From: Haplomitrium mnioides
Lineage: Eukaryota > Marchantiophyta > Haplomitriopsida > Calobryales
NCBI GenBank assembly: GCA_049999725.1
Contig: JBNGIS010019611.1
Coordinates: 1-28,845 of the forward strand
Length of the DNA stretch: 28,845 bases
Direction: 5' to 3'
In this document: positions 9,901 to 21,900 of the stretch, in pieces
Layout of the letters: each line of letters begins with the position of its first letter
Numbering within the stretch: position 1 is the stretch's first letter
Translations under genes and position numbers: made by a program
Notes under the pieces: generated by a model
Seen by the model: only the letters and a program-made list of their open reading frames with translations
Databases searched by the model: none
Told to the model about the DNA's origin: nothing

Positions 9901-12900
9901 TCCCTGGTCTCAAGGAAATTTCTTTCTCGTTTGGGTGTATTTGTGGGCAGATTGGGTGGATAGTCAAAGGTTTTTTTCTTTCAAGTTCAGGCAGTCTTCT
10001 GCCTTCCATTCTGTTGGTGAGAGTCAAGTTCCATGGGCAGAAAGTTTGTGCATATTCAGTCTTGGGTGGGCTGTTCCCACCCTGCTAGTTTTTATTTCTA
10101 CGTATTGTTTACGGTTTTATATTATGTCTTCCTATGCCTACACCTCGGTGCATGTTGTTCCTCAGTCCCTGTTGCCTTCGGGCTGGTTTGGGACTTTAAT
10201 TCAATAGGATAGACTCCTTTGATGTTTACTTAACTCATTGTTTGTACTGATCATATTTTGGATGGATGGCCTCGGGCTAGTGATGTACCTTAAGAGAACA
10301 TGTGATAGATTCTAGTGGCTGTTGTTGGGCACCTTTTGTGTACCAACTTGGCTTCCTATGGTGGAGTAGTTTGCTTTAGTCCAGGCTTGGTGCTTTGCCG
10401 CATTGGCAGTTGTATTGATTTGTGGAAAAAAGATTTTTACTTCTGGTCATAAAAAAGAGAGCAAAAGAATAGAATTTATTTAAGTTCCAAACCGGCCTGC
10501 AGGCAACAGGGATCAGTGAGTACTAGGCTAGATCTCGAAAGGGATTAATAGGTTGGTGGTTTTGGCCGCTCGGCCTGATTGCTGACCACGGTTGTTCCTT
10601 TGATGCTTGAAAGTAAATAAAGTTTGTTTTTCGGTCCCAAAAACTGAGACTGAGTACGGCGTGCACCAAAGTGTGGTAAAAGTAGCCATAAGCAATATAA
10701 ACAGTAAGCCAAGAGCAGCCACACTGAAGTAAGAATATGTTTAAACTCCAACACTAGTACTAACTGAAATAGTAACCAAGTACATCTGTATCAACAAATA
10801 GTCATCAAGTTCCTTGATTCAATGTGTGTGGGCAGGAGCGTAGTAACCGAAGTTCCTGGAAGAAGAGAGCCAGCCAGCATTGGTCTGGACACCGGAGGAA
10901 TGCTTGGACTGTTGTACTGTTGTCAGCAAGAGGCAGTGGAATGCCCCCAGATCTCATAGTACTGTGGGCAAGTGAAGATGACATGGTGTTCATCTTCAGG
11001 GACTTGTAGATTGCATTGAAGGCAGACCAGTTTCTGTCGCCACCCTCTTGTTGACCTTGAACCACTTGGCTGTTTTGCAGAGTAGGCGGTGTGTGCCTGT
11101 CCTCAGTGGAGTGAGGATGAAGATGAGCTGGAGAGAGGTGCTGCTAACCAGTGAGGTGTACTTGGCGGTGCTGGATGCCGTGTTGTAGGACTGCCATAGG
11201 ACCTTGAAGTAATGAGATGAGAGATGGTCCATCAGGTTTCTGCCTGATCCAGATGGGATATTCTTACAGCCATCTCTTGCATTGCTTATACTTATTTGTA
11301 GGGTCTCCTGCTGCAGCTTGTCTAGAGTCCTTGTTGTGAATATCAAATCGAGTTGATATTATGCAGCAGCGAAAAATCCACTTAGATGAGTATTGTGACC
11401 AAAGAGAAGTAAAAACGTCAGCTCCAAAGAAGAGGTCGTGCGACAGCAGATTCGCGAAGGCCTTCTCGTCAGCAGGTTCGAACGAAAAACGCAGGTCGAC
11501 TCCCAGCCTAAACCGTGGAGTTGCCTCCAGTGCTCACGATTCGCTCTTATGCAAGGAAACGATGTCACCTCCTTAAGAGATGAAAAATGTGACCACCTTC
11601 TGGAAACGCGACCTGCTTCCAGATGCAACGTGACCTGCTTCAAACACGAGCCCTTCTGAGCTCGAACGCGACCTTCTGCCAGGCACGAACGGGACCTCCT
11701 TCACGAGATGAAAACGCGAGCTCCTCCTGATGCGAACGCGACCTCTCCTTCCCTGCAAAATCGCACCTTCCAGACACGAACGCAGGTTCTTCCAGGTCAA
11801 ATCGCAAAGTGTTGCAATTTGTGTCCTATGCACGAACAAGCAGCGAACTCCTCCCAGGCTTGANNNNNNNNNNCCTCTAAACTAGCTAGAATCCTAAACT
11901 AGCTAAGCCAAAAACATTTACAGGGACACACTTCACCAAGGAAGTGTGTTGCAGGAATTCCTGAGCAGGATCAGGCAATTCCTCAGCAGCAAATTGTGAA
12001 GCTGCCAATTCCCAACAGGCCTCCAGTGCCATGGGTGGGTATCTGGTCTGTGATGTGCTCAGGAGTAACTGTAGGTTATTCACTAGTTTCTGTATCACAT
12101 GTGCCTCAATGGGTAAGATGTCAAACTCTGTAGCCATAATATGAATAGGAGTGGTTTTCTGGATGTTGGCAATTTGGTGAGGAATAGTTTGAGTTGTTTC
12201 TCGCCATGTTTCAGCCACATTTCTGGGGTTACAGCTGGTCCCCAGATCTCTGCACCATAAATAGTTGTGAGAATGGAAAAAGTGTATAGCAGGTCGATCC
12301 TGATCGGAATGTTCCAGATATCTTGCTCTTGCATCAGTTGTTGATATTATAGAAACTTACTAATCTTGCCGTAACTGCAGTGACCCCAAAGCTCTGGCCT
12401 CGTTGAGTGTACAGAGGTATGCCCAGGTACTTGTTGAAAATTGGCAGCTCACATTTTGGTGAGCATATTCATTTGTACAGAAATTTACTTTCTTCACTAG
12501 TTTAGCTCCTAACTAGTTTAGAGAGGAATTTGGGGATAGTGCCATGTGGAGGCACCTGGTGGTGACATGTGTCAGCACCAGGAGGCTCCTTAGGGACATT
12601 AATATTTTTTGTCCCTTGCATAAGATAGATGAAGCACATGCATCGTGCATGTGCTTACAGGAAGAAAAGACACAGGAAGTGTAGGTGGAAAATTGAATGT
12701 GCAGCTGTTGTCCATACTCGTAGAAAAATTTGCTTCACCTACACTGATTCAAGTGCCACAGTTTTTCAAGCTGGGCACCATAGAAATCCAGCCCATTGGC
12801 TGGTATTGTATTGTGTATATATTTATCAGAGGAAAGTGGCAGAAACTCAGTACGACGATTGATCAGGACCTGCTGTCGGGAACTGACGAAACCAGCAGGA

Positions 12901-15900
12901 AGTTGTGGCAGCTTGTCACTGCTACACATGATGAGGCTGAATCGTCTGAAACTTTGTGTCTGACACCAGAGAGTCAAGGCTGCACTCTATGCGTTGTGAC
13001 ATGTGTGGGTTTTTCCTAGACTATTGCAGCTTCCATTTAAGTGTTGTTGTGGTTAGTTTTGCTCTCCACAACTTCATAACTAATATAAATCAGAGGAAGA
13101 GGAGCAGATTGCATCCTCATTGCAAACACATTTCGCTTGTTCACTTGTATCTCATTTGGGGCATTCAAGGGAGAATTGCGTGCAGTGAAGGAGAGTCGTT
13201 TTTCTCATCAAAGGTGACATCGCGAGTCAGGAGCGACTCATTTCCTGCAAGCGAGGCCTCCCACGAAGTGCCTGGGCTGTTTTTCGTGCATAGGAGCAAA
13301 TCGCAAGGAGTTGCGATTTGACCTGGGAAGAGGGCTCTGCATTTTGTGCATCGTAAGGAGCTGCGATTAAGCCTGGGAGGAGGTCGCTCCTGCGTTTTTG
13401 TGTGAACCTGCTGACAGGAGGGAGATTCGTGACCTCCTGCAATTTGCGAATCTGCTGTGACACTAACCCTCTGTGGAGCTGACGTTTTCCTTCTTCCCTT
13501 CTTGCGATTCTCAGCTGTAGTGGATTTTCGCTGCTGCAATTTCATCAACTCGATTTGATATTTTTAACACTTGTACTGATCTGCGACTTTCCAGGTAATG
13601 CCAGGGCCCCACCGTTGGTGTCTAGGTAGAAGGCTAATCCAAATTACAGAGTACTTTTTCAAGTTGGTGTTCTGGCCAGTTAGTGTTACAAGTTGATGTT
13701 CTGGGTTGTTAATCTTTTCAATCTTCAGTAAAGATCATCTTGGTTAACTTTATGATTGCCTACCTGAGTTTGTAGGTATGGAGTTCTCTCAATACTTATA
13801 AAGATATATACCGTCCTACTGAAAAACGCACTCCAAAAATACTACACATCTGAGCTTCACAAACGACTCTCCAACCTCATGTCATTAGAGGCCTCTTCTC
13901 TTACCTCTATCATGATCTCCACTGCTACACTGAAATTCCTTACTACCATCATCACTACCCGACCTTCCAACCAAAGGGCTGCTGGTTCAACAAAGCTGCC
14001 CATGAGCTGGGTTAGCCTGGAAGGGGAAAGTCAAATCCCACACCCCAATACTAAAGTACAGGCAGCATTACATGCATGCAGATGCTGCATATGAGAACTT
14101 CACACAGCATGGATAGCACAGGAACTCCCACAGCTTGTTCAAGACAAGAATTGAATTGAATTAAACTCGAGGACTGAGAGTACAAGAAAGAAGCATCCCA
14201 GGAAGTTTTTTTGCTAACCTGAAAGGCAGAAGAAACCTACTCCATTATATAGTCACCAGTGATGCACTCTATGCGTTGCGCAGTTGTGATTGTGTGTAGG
14301 TTTTTCCGAGACTATTGCAGCTTCCATTTAATTGTTTTTGTGGTTAGTTTTGCTCTCCACAACTTCATAACTATATTATTCAGTGGGTGCGGACACAGGC
14401 CAAAACTTCTTCATATAAGATCTGGATGGCCGTTATCCAGCCCGTTGGTAGGTGTAACTCATGTAATCGGGATCAAAGTTTGTTGTGTGGTACTGAGTCA
14501 AAGGCTTTCTGGAAATCTACGAAACAGCAGTACAGGCCTCCAACACGTCTGCGTTGTTCAATGATAGTGCGGATGGTGACCAGGTGATCAGTCGTTGAGT
14601 GATTCTCCCGAAACCCTGCTTGTCCCTGAGCTCGTAGCTGTAAGACCGTAGAAGACCGTAGAGTTGCCCAAGGATCTCAATGTACTGTAGGCAGGTGAAG
14701 ATGAAATGGTGTTCATCATCTGGGAGCTGTAGGTCACATTGCAGGCAGAGCAGTTTCTCCGGGAGCAACTTATTGTTAACCTTCAGCCACTTTGCTGTTT
14801 GCACTAAAGATGGTGGGAGACAGACCTCATTTGTGTGAGGATGAAGATAAGTGGAGTGACATGTTGCTAACTATATAAGGTTGGATAAGTTGAGGAATAG
14901 AGGGGTTAACCAATGTAGTGTATTTGACAGTTCAGGATGCTGCATTGTTGGACTGTGTTGCGACCTTGAAGTAGCAAGTTAAGAGATGGTCCACCAGGTG
15001 CATGTGTGATCCAGATGGTAGATCTTGGGTGTTAAAAAGTCTCATCTCTCCAATCACAGCTTGGACTGATTATACCAGTTTGTAGGGTTCCCTGCTGTTG
15101 CTTGTCGAGATGCCTTCAGGGTATCTGGTGTGGGATGTGTCCTGAATAGAATAGAATAGAATAGAATTTGATTCAAGTCCCGAGCCAGCCCTAGGGCCAT
15201 AAGGACTGAGAGTACAATGCGCACAAGAGTGCGGAGGGGTGCAAAAATAAAAGTAGTAAGCTAAACCATGTTAAACTGAGAACAGTTGAGCGGGGACAAA
15301 CCCGCTTGTGAGTCATATGCTCACTCTTTCGCCACTAGTCTCCTGAAGAGACTGAAGGTAGCTCGCCAGTTTCTGATGGCATATGTTTCAATAGGTAATA
15401 TGACAAACTCTGCAGCAGTAATATGGAGAGTAGTTTGGGAACATTGGCCAATCTGGCGAGGAACTGTTTCAGTGGTGAGAGAAAAGAGAGCATTGAGAGT
15501 GAAGTTTGTTGTGCAAGGTTCTGGTGACTAAGTTTTATTTTTTTGTGCAAGTTGTGTTTATATCACAAGAGCTTCATAATTTGTACTTGCTACCTGCACA
15601 ACTTCCATTTGGTTACCATCATTTGTTTTTGTAGATTGTTTTACTCTACATATCTTCATGGCTATATGCTTGACTACCTGTGTTTGTAAGTTTTCAACTT
15701 TTGTGAAAAGTGAATTCTATGGTCAATGTGCAGTTGTGTGCGTCCATTTGGGCAAGATGATGGCGACCTCAAACTTTGCGGAGAGTCTGACAAGTTAAAG
15801 GAAGCTGTTGCAATAGCTCAGGAACTATATAATGGTATTCAACTGTCCTTTTGTCAGAGGACCATGGCGGATGAGGTGGTAGATAAGACAAACAGCTCAA

Positions 15901-18900
15901 GTGCAGAGGTTGAAAGTGAAATAGTTAAGAAACTGCAGGTTGCTTCTGTAGGAGCTCCATGCCTGAACTTTTCACACTGTGTCGACACAGACATTACAGC
16001 TGGTGGTGACACACAGGCTTCTGTGGCTCATGTGGGTGGTGGTGTGTCTAGTGAGCCATGTGAACAAGGGACAAGAACTAGTGAGTCCTGCAAGGACAGT
16101 AATAAAAAAGACCTTAGGTATGTTTCTACCCTGTTGCTTTAGAAATTTTAATTTTAGTGCATGTGTTTCTTGACATTCGTTCGATGTTGGGGTATTTGTT
16201 GGGTTTTCTGATATGATTGAAATTTGCACCTGGCTACAATAAAAAATGTGTGCGTTTTTTCAGATCATGGGTATTGATTACATTCAGTTTTGTTGATGGC
16301 TGTAACCTTTGAGAGGGATCATTTTATCAAATGCGTCAGATTTTGGGCTCCCTTGTTTTTTAATTTAAAGAAAGGCTTTGTTCTTCTAAGCAGAAACACC
16401 TAACATTATTCCTATTGATGTACAAAGTTGTTGTACTAAGCATGCCACTGCCACACATGATGGTTTCAAACTGTGTCACTGACACCACATTGTGAAGGCT
16501 GCCCTCTACATTGCAGTCTCTACATTGCAATATATGAGACGTGTAGAGTCTTCCTAGTCACTTTTTGGTTCCCATCCTGTGGTTGTGTGACTAGTTTTGC
16601 TGTCCACAGTTTCATGGCTGTTTTTTCCAGTGACTTCAGCGGATGTTCTGCATCCAATTAGGCACCATCACATGCCAGTTCAGGGTGCAGACCTCACTAA
16701 CCTTTCAGCATATCTCTCTGAGAGTTGTTCTCTTAGATAAAAAATCACTTGATAGTGAACAGTTTTTGATTAATTTGGATGTTTGGTGGAGTGTTAGGCA
16801 AGATCATGAGTGAGTTTTTTCATTACTTTGGACAAGCGCTAAAAACTGGGTAGAATGATTAGTATAATGTTATGTGCCCTTCTTGTGCATGATCTGGACC
16901 TGTTGTTGTGAGCTGATGAAACCCGCTGGGAGTTTTAAAACTCACAATCCTACAGTCAGTCGATCCGTATCATTGACACTAGTTTACTGAATATCTGGAA
17001 GTAATAGATGTTTCTTTTGTGTGTCACGTTGTGGGTATGACATATTTTTAGCCTGAAACCATTCTTCATTTATTCTTCAGGCTTGAAGAAAGAGAAAACG
17101 TTGAAGAGAAGAAGAAAATCCGAGTGGTATCAAAACATGAATCTATGTTGTCCAGTGCAATGGATGGTTTTGCAGCCTCCCATGGTGTGTATAGTGGCAG
17201 AAGCTGTGAATCCAATTTAATTTATACTTCAATCAAGATCACTTGAATAAGATTGCGGTAGATAAAAGTTCTGATGATGTAACAGATAGAAGAAGTGATA
17301 GCGAGGAGCGTCAGGACTTGCACAACAGCTATTGCGAATCATGCAGATCAGGCGGGGAGTTGCTGTAAGATACATTCATTTCTGTTGATATATTTTCACT
17401 GAGCCAGCAGTTGGTTTCCATGATGTGTTTTAGTCCTGTTTCCTTTCTGTCAACTTTCTTTACTTTCATGCATCATAGGAAAAGCCATGACCAACAATCA
17501 GGCCAAGTGGCAAAGCCACTAACGTATCAATCCCTTTTGGGGATTTGCCCAGCAAACATCAGTAACCCAATACCATCAATCCAAATTACAACTACTTACA
17601 ACTAACATCTAGACTCCAATAAACAGTATTCACATTACAGATGCAGAGCAAATGCCTGGCTTCCCATGCTCTAACAAAGGCTTCAAGAATGCATTCCCTT
17701 TTCTCCTCATTTTGAGCTTTCACCCATTTTCTGCAGGTATCATGCCAAGCTTTCTTTCTGTACTCAATGAATCTCAGCCAGAATTTATTGTTTAGGCTGT
17801 ACATTTTCATGTGTGACTTCTCTCGAATATATTAGCATTCCTAGATAGCCATATGGTGTAAAGTGCGATGGTAACCAGATCTCCTGAACTATGGCCAATG
17901 CCTTATGAATTCTGTCACCTATGATGCTTTGCTGCCAGGTGGGCTTCCACCTTTTGGTGTTCTCCCAAATGGAGAAAACTAATCTGTTAATGATATTCCC
18001 TGCCCATTTTCCAGATAGTGCTGATCCTAGGAGAAAGCCAAAAACAGTGAATGAAACCTTCAAGTAATTCCTCCTTGAAGCAGACACATCTGGCATCAAT
18101 CTCAAAGCGTAGCTTTTTTGTTTTTTTTCCTGCAACTCCTGACTTGCACACCTCTTTGGACAATAAGCCACATTAATGAGCCTCTTTGGCTGATCTGCTC
18201 GCATCTCATCAACTAACATCTCCTTCTCCTATTCTATTCTATTCTCCCATTGTTTTCCTCCTCTGCTTCCTTTTTTCTCTTTCATTGGTTTTTTGTTTTT
18301 AAAAAAAAATTGTTTCTTTTTTTTTGCTAGGTTATGGTAGGCGTAGAGGGCAGTGCTAGACAACATTATGCGTATGTTTTCCCACCATTTCTGGAAAAGT
18401 GACAGAAACATAGGACTTCAGTTTTGCCTCTGGCATAACTTATATCCACGGCTGGGAACTGATGAAGTCTGTGGTAAAGTAGTAGTAATCTGTCAATACT
18501 ACTCATAATGCTGCTTAGAGGTCTATGGCAAGTGCTTGACAAACACCATGTGCATCACTGCACTTCTCCTCTAGTTAGTTAGTTAATTTAATTTAATTTA
18601 ATTTTAAAAGTTTTATTTTATTTTTGGGTTTCTTTTTCTTTATTTTTGTTTTTGATTGGGGTGGGGGTTGGGTTGTTTGTCTTTTCAATCTTCAGTACAG
18701 ATCATCTTGATTAACTTTATGATTGGCTACCTTAGTTTGTAACTATGGAGTTCTCTATTTATAAAGGTATATCTCATATCAGTCCATCTGGAGGAGTGTG
18801 TGGAGTCGGATTGAACCATGTGCTTCCTAGTGTTCCATTACAGGGGTGATTGAAATGGCCTGTCCGGGATGAACTGACGGCCTTTTGCTGGTAGAATAGC

Positions 18901-21900
18901 TGTTAACAGGGGAGTCATCTATCCAAGCCACATTCCTGGATGCCAACATCCCTCTTTTTGATAAAGGAGCCAAGCAATTTATGCTCAGCAATCTGAAAGA
19001 GGAAGCTGGATCAGACTCCTTTGGCCATCATGTTGGAAATGGGGCTGACAAAAAACCATAAAAGCATTCTTGAAGCCTTTGAAAGAACATGGTGTGCCAG
19101 GCATTTTGCTCTGTATCCGTGCCAGCCAGCTTTGATCATGATATTTGAGAAATTGTTGTACTGTCCCATTCTGTTCTACAAAAAGTCCATGATACCTTCC
19201 CTGGATTTTATAGTATCTGGGGCAACAGAAGATGATGTGGTGTTCATCTTCCATGACTTGTAGATTGCACTGGAGGCACAGCAACTTCTCAGGTCGGACT
19301 TTGTTGTCGATCTTGGACCATTTGACTGTTTCACATCTCAGTGGATGGGATCCAGTACAAAGTTGTGTGAGGGTCTGGACCAGCTTAAATGACATGTTGC
19401 TCGTCAAGTATTGTTGGATTTGCCTTGAGGGAGTGTTGTTGACGAGCGCATTGTACTTGACAGTCTGGGATGCCACACTGTAGGATTGCCATATGACTGT
19501 GAAGTAATGAGTTGATAGATGGTCCATGAGCACTTTTCCTGATTGTTTAGGAAGATCATCGATATCCAGTCCCCATCTTTTGAGCCATTTCTGGCATTGA
19601 TTGCACCAATTTGTGGGGTCTCCAGGAGCTGCCTGACGAGATGCCTCCATAGCCATTGCTGGGTATCTGGCCGGTGTAGTGTCTTGGATTGATTGCGGGT
19701 ATGTGACAAGTTTAATGGGTATCATACCAAATTCAGCTGCCAGGATGTGTAGAGGTGTGGTGGTGCGTACATTGGCTAATCTAGTGAGGAACCTCTTGAG
19801 GGGTTTCTCACCGTGTTTCAGCCACATGGCCGGAGTTAGAGAGGGTCCCCATATTTCTGCTCCATATGTTGCTGTTGGAACAATGAAGGTATGGAAGAGG
19901 TCGATTCTCATGGGTGTATTGCATATATCTTTTGCCTTGCACCAGCTGTTCAGTTGGTATAAGCTGACGATGCCTGCTGTATTCCTGCGCTCAGTTCCAA
20001 AGCCCCATCCTCTCTGGGTATGTATTGGTATCCCCAAATAGGGGGACTGGTTCATCACTTCGACATTGTCCTGCCTGAACTTGAATGTATCCCTCTGTGC
20101 TGTGGTGAGCCATTTCCAAAGACCAGGACCGTGGTTTTCTTCATATTGACAGTCATACCGGATTGGCTACAGAATTGATCCAGTGCTTTTAGGTGTTGTT
20201 GGAGTCCAGCACTTGTTGTTGACATGAGGACGATGTCATCCACATACAAGAGAATACCAATGGTCTGGGCTAGCAGGGGCTCCCATGGTGAGCAGTACTG
20301 TCTCCATTTTGTCAATGAACAGACCAAATAAGGTGGGGGAAAGTGGGCAGCCCTGCTTTACACCGATGTTGCAATGGATAGGCTCCGACATGCCCTGATG
20401 TGTGCGAACACAGGCCAGAACTTCTTCTTATAAGATCTGGATGGCCGTGATCCGTCGGTTGGTAGGTGTAACTCATGTGATCTGGACCAAAGTTTGTTGT
20501 GGGGTACTGAGTCAAAGGCTTTCTGGAAATCTACGAAACAGCAGTATAGACCTCCAGCAAGTCTGTGTTGTTCAATGATGGTGCGGATGGTGACCAGGTG
20601 ATCAGTTGTTGAGCAATTCTCCCGAAACCCTGCTTGTCCTTGAGCTCGTAGCTGTTGTGCTTCACTCCATTGTGTGATCTTGACGTTGAGTGTGGCCCCA
20701 AAGAGCTTCGGGAATAGAGGGCTGAGCATGATGGTACGATAGTTTGAGTGTTGGCCTTTGTCCCCAGCTTTGTGGATTGGAATGATAGTGTTGAGCTTCC
20801 ACTCTGCAGGGAATCCAGTTTGTATCACCTGGTTGAATAGGTTGGTGATGGGTTGGGAGAGGGGTTGGGATCCTCTTTTCAGCATTTGGACTTGGACCCC
20901 TAGGGAGTCAGGGGCTTTGTTGTGCAGCTTCTTGATCGTAACCAGGACCTCTTCAGTGGTGAAAACATCAGTTGTGGGTTTGCTGTTGGTCCAGGGAGGT
21001 GGCTTAGGTGTGACTGATGTAGAGTGGTAGAGCTTGTCACCATGTATGGAGGTCGTGCAGCTGGAGCTGGTCTTGCTGGCCCTTGAGGGATGAGAAGAAT
21101 TTCTTTGGTTGACGTTTCTTGTCCAAGATGAGTTGGGGGAGTCGTTGTGCTATCCAGGTGCGGTGTAGTTCCCTTATGCATTTCCGCCAGGCGTGGAGCG
21201 CTTCACGGATCGCTGTAGCTGGTGCTCCCTGTTTGATCTGTTTTTGCCACTGGGATCTGATTTCTCTTGGAGTGTTGTTGAACCAGGGGTTGGGTTTAAA
21301 GCTGTAGGGGGTTTTGGCTGTGAGGAGAGTGGAAGGGAACTTCAGTCGAGCTGCTTTGAGAATGATGTGTGTTAGTGATTTTGAGTCTAGCACTGGGTTG
21401 GTGGACAGTTGTGTGTGCAGTTCTATGGTGTATGTTTTGGACTGTTTCTCCGTGGGTGGGTAGTGGTATATGAGGCGGGTGGGACGATGAGTTCTGGGAG
21501 GGTTGGGGATTCCAGTAGTAGGCTTCAGAGCAAAGTGCAGTGGTGTGTGGTCTGAGTCAGGGGTTGGTTCCCCAATGTAGAATTTTTCAAGGAATTCAGA
21601 TGTCCAATGAGAATTGGTAAGAAGGTAGTCCACCACTAATTTCCCGATGCCTGTGCTGCCTCGACAGGTGAGATTCCCTGAGTCTGGCCATTGTGTTGTC
21701 CCATTGCAGATGTGTAGGTCATGTGTGCTGCAAAAATCCAGTAGTTTATGGTGGTTTTTGAGGGTGAGATCATGTGATGTGCGGTGGAGGTCATCAGGGT
21801 CTTCAAGTATGTCATGTTCGTCTTCAGCATGATCATCTCCTGACCTGAATATTTGTGCCTGGAGATTGCCTGTTCTGCAGTTGAAGTCACCCACAATCAG

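Larger units (their letters stand above)
11339..13562. mobile_element. Inverted-repeat composite (about 2.2 kb) with long imperfect arms
   Basis: 11339-11380 and the reverse complement of 13520-13562 share AATATCAAATCGAGTTGAT and then GCAGCAGCGAAAA and TCCACT. Similarity continues inwards: CGTCAGCTCCA, GACAGCAGATTCGC, GTCAGCAGGTTC, AAAACGCAGG, CTCCCAG, and later CCAGGTCAAATCGCAA and CTATGCACGAA, reaching about 11862 on the left and 13270 on the right. No transposase is seen inside; the interior holds a smaller inverted-repeat unit and a REP copy. It is either a foldback-type DNA element or two L1-type 5' leaders in opposite orientation: GAGTTGAT at the edge and the CG-rich minisatellite recur at 28679 and 28770-28845. 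No clear target duplication found. Confidence 0.55.
4667..15733 (+). other. MOM1: Intron 4 of the MOM1-like gene (11 kb, transposon-filled)
   Basis: GTTTGT...ATGTGCAG, 11067 bases, phase 2. It interrupts the PWWP-like domain. It contains fragments of LINE A, LINE B and element C, copies of REP, and an inverted-repeat composite, itemised separately. I find no exon-like segment of the host gene inside: the frame joins perfectly from 4666 to 15734. Confidence 0.65.
16118..17080 (+). other. MOM1: Intron 5, with two REP fragments
   Basis: 963 bases, GTATGT...TTCTTCAG, phase 2. 16443-16640 resembles the REP middle and 3' part; 16783-16960 resembles the REP 5' part. The remainder shows nothing recognisable. 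Confidence 0.6.

Noticed and set aside
12645-13019. 124-codon + strand ORF
   Set aside because: It overlaps REP copy 2, and the frame is not preserved in the other REP copies.
13165-13548. 127-codon minus-strand ORF
   Set aside because: It lies in the inverted-repeat arm with repeated CG-rich motifs. The left arm has no corresponding frame, so it is a composition effect.
11339-13562. Autonomous Mutator-like transposon
   Set aside because: No transposase piece is visible in any frame and no target duplication was found at the proposed ends.
17082-17368. Frameshift making the MOM1-like gene a pseudogene
   Set aside because: The frame change is fully explained by a 77-nt GT-AG intron with matching phase; all other junctions are in frame.
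18985-20058. 357-codon minus-strand ORF as a host gene
   Set aside because: Its YLG motif, AEIWGP, WLKHGEK and CxxC...EDEHH segments are LINE ORF2 C-terminal features, and homologous broken copies occur at 10462-11338, 11940-12470, 14650-15130 and 15335-15535.
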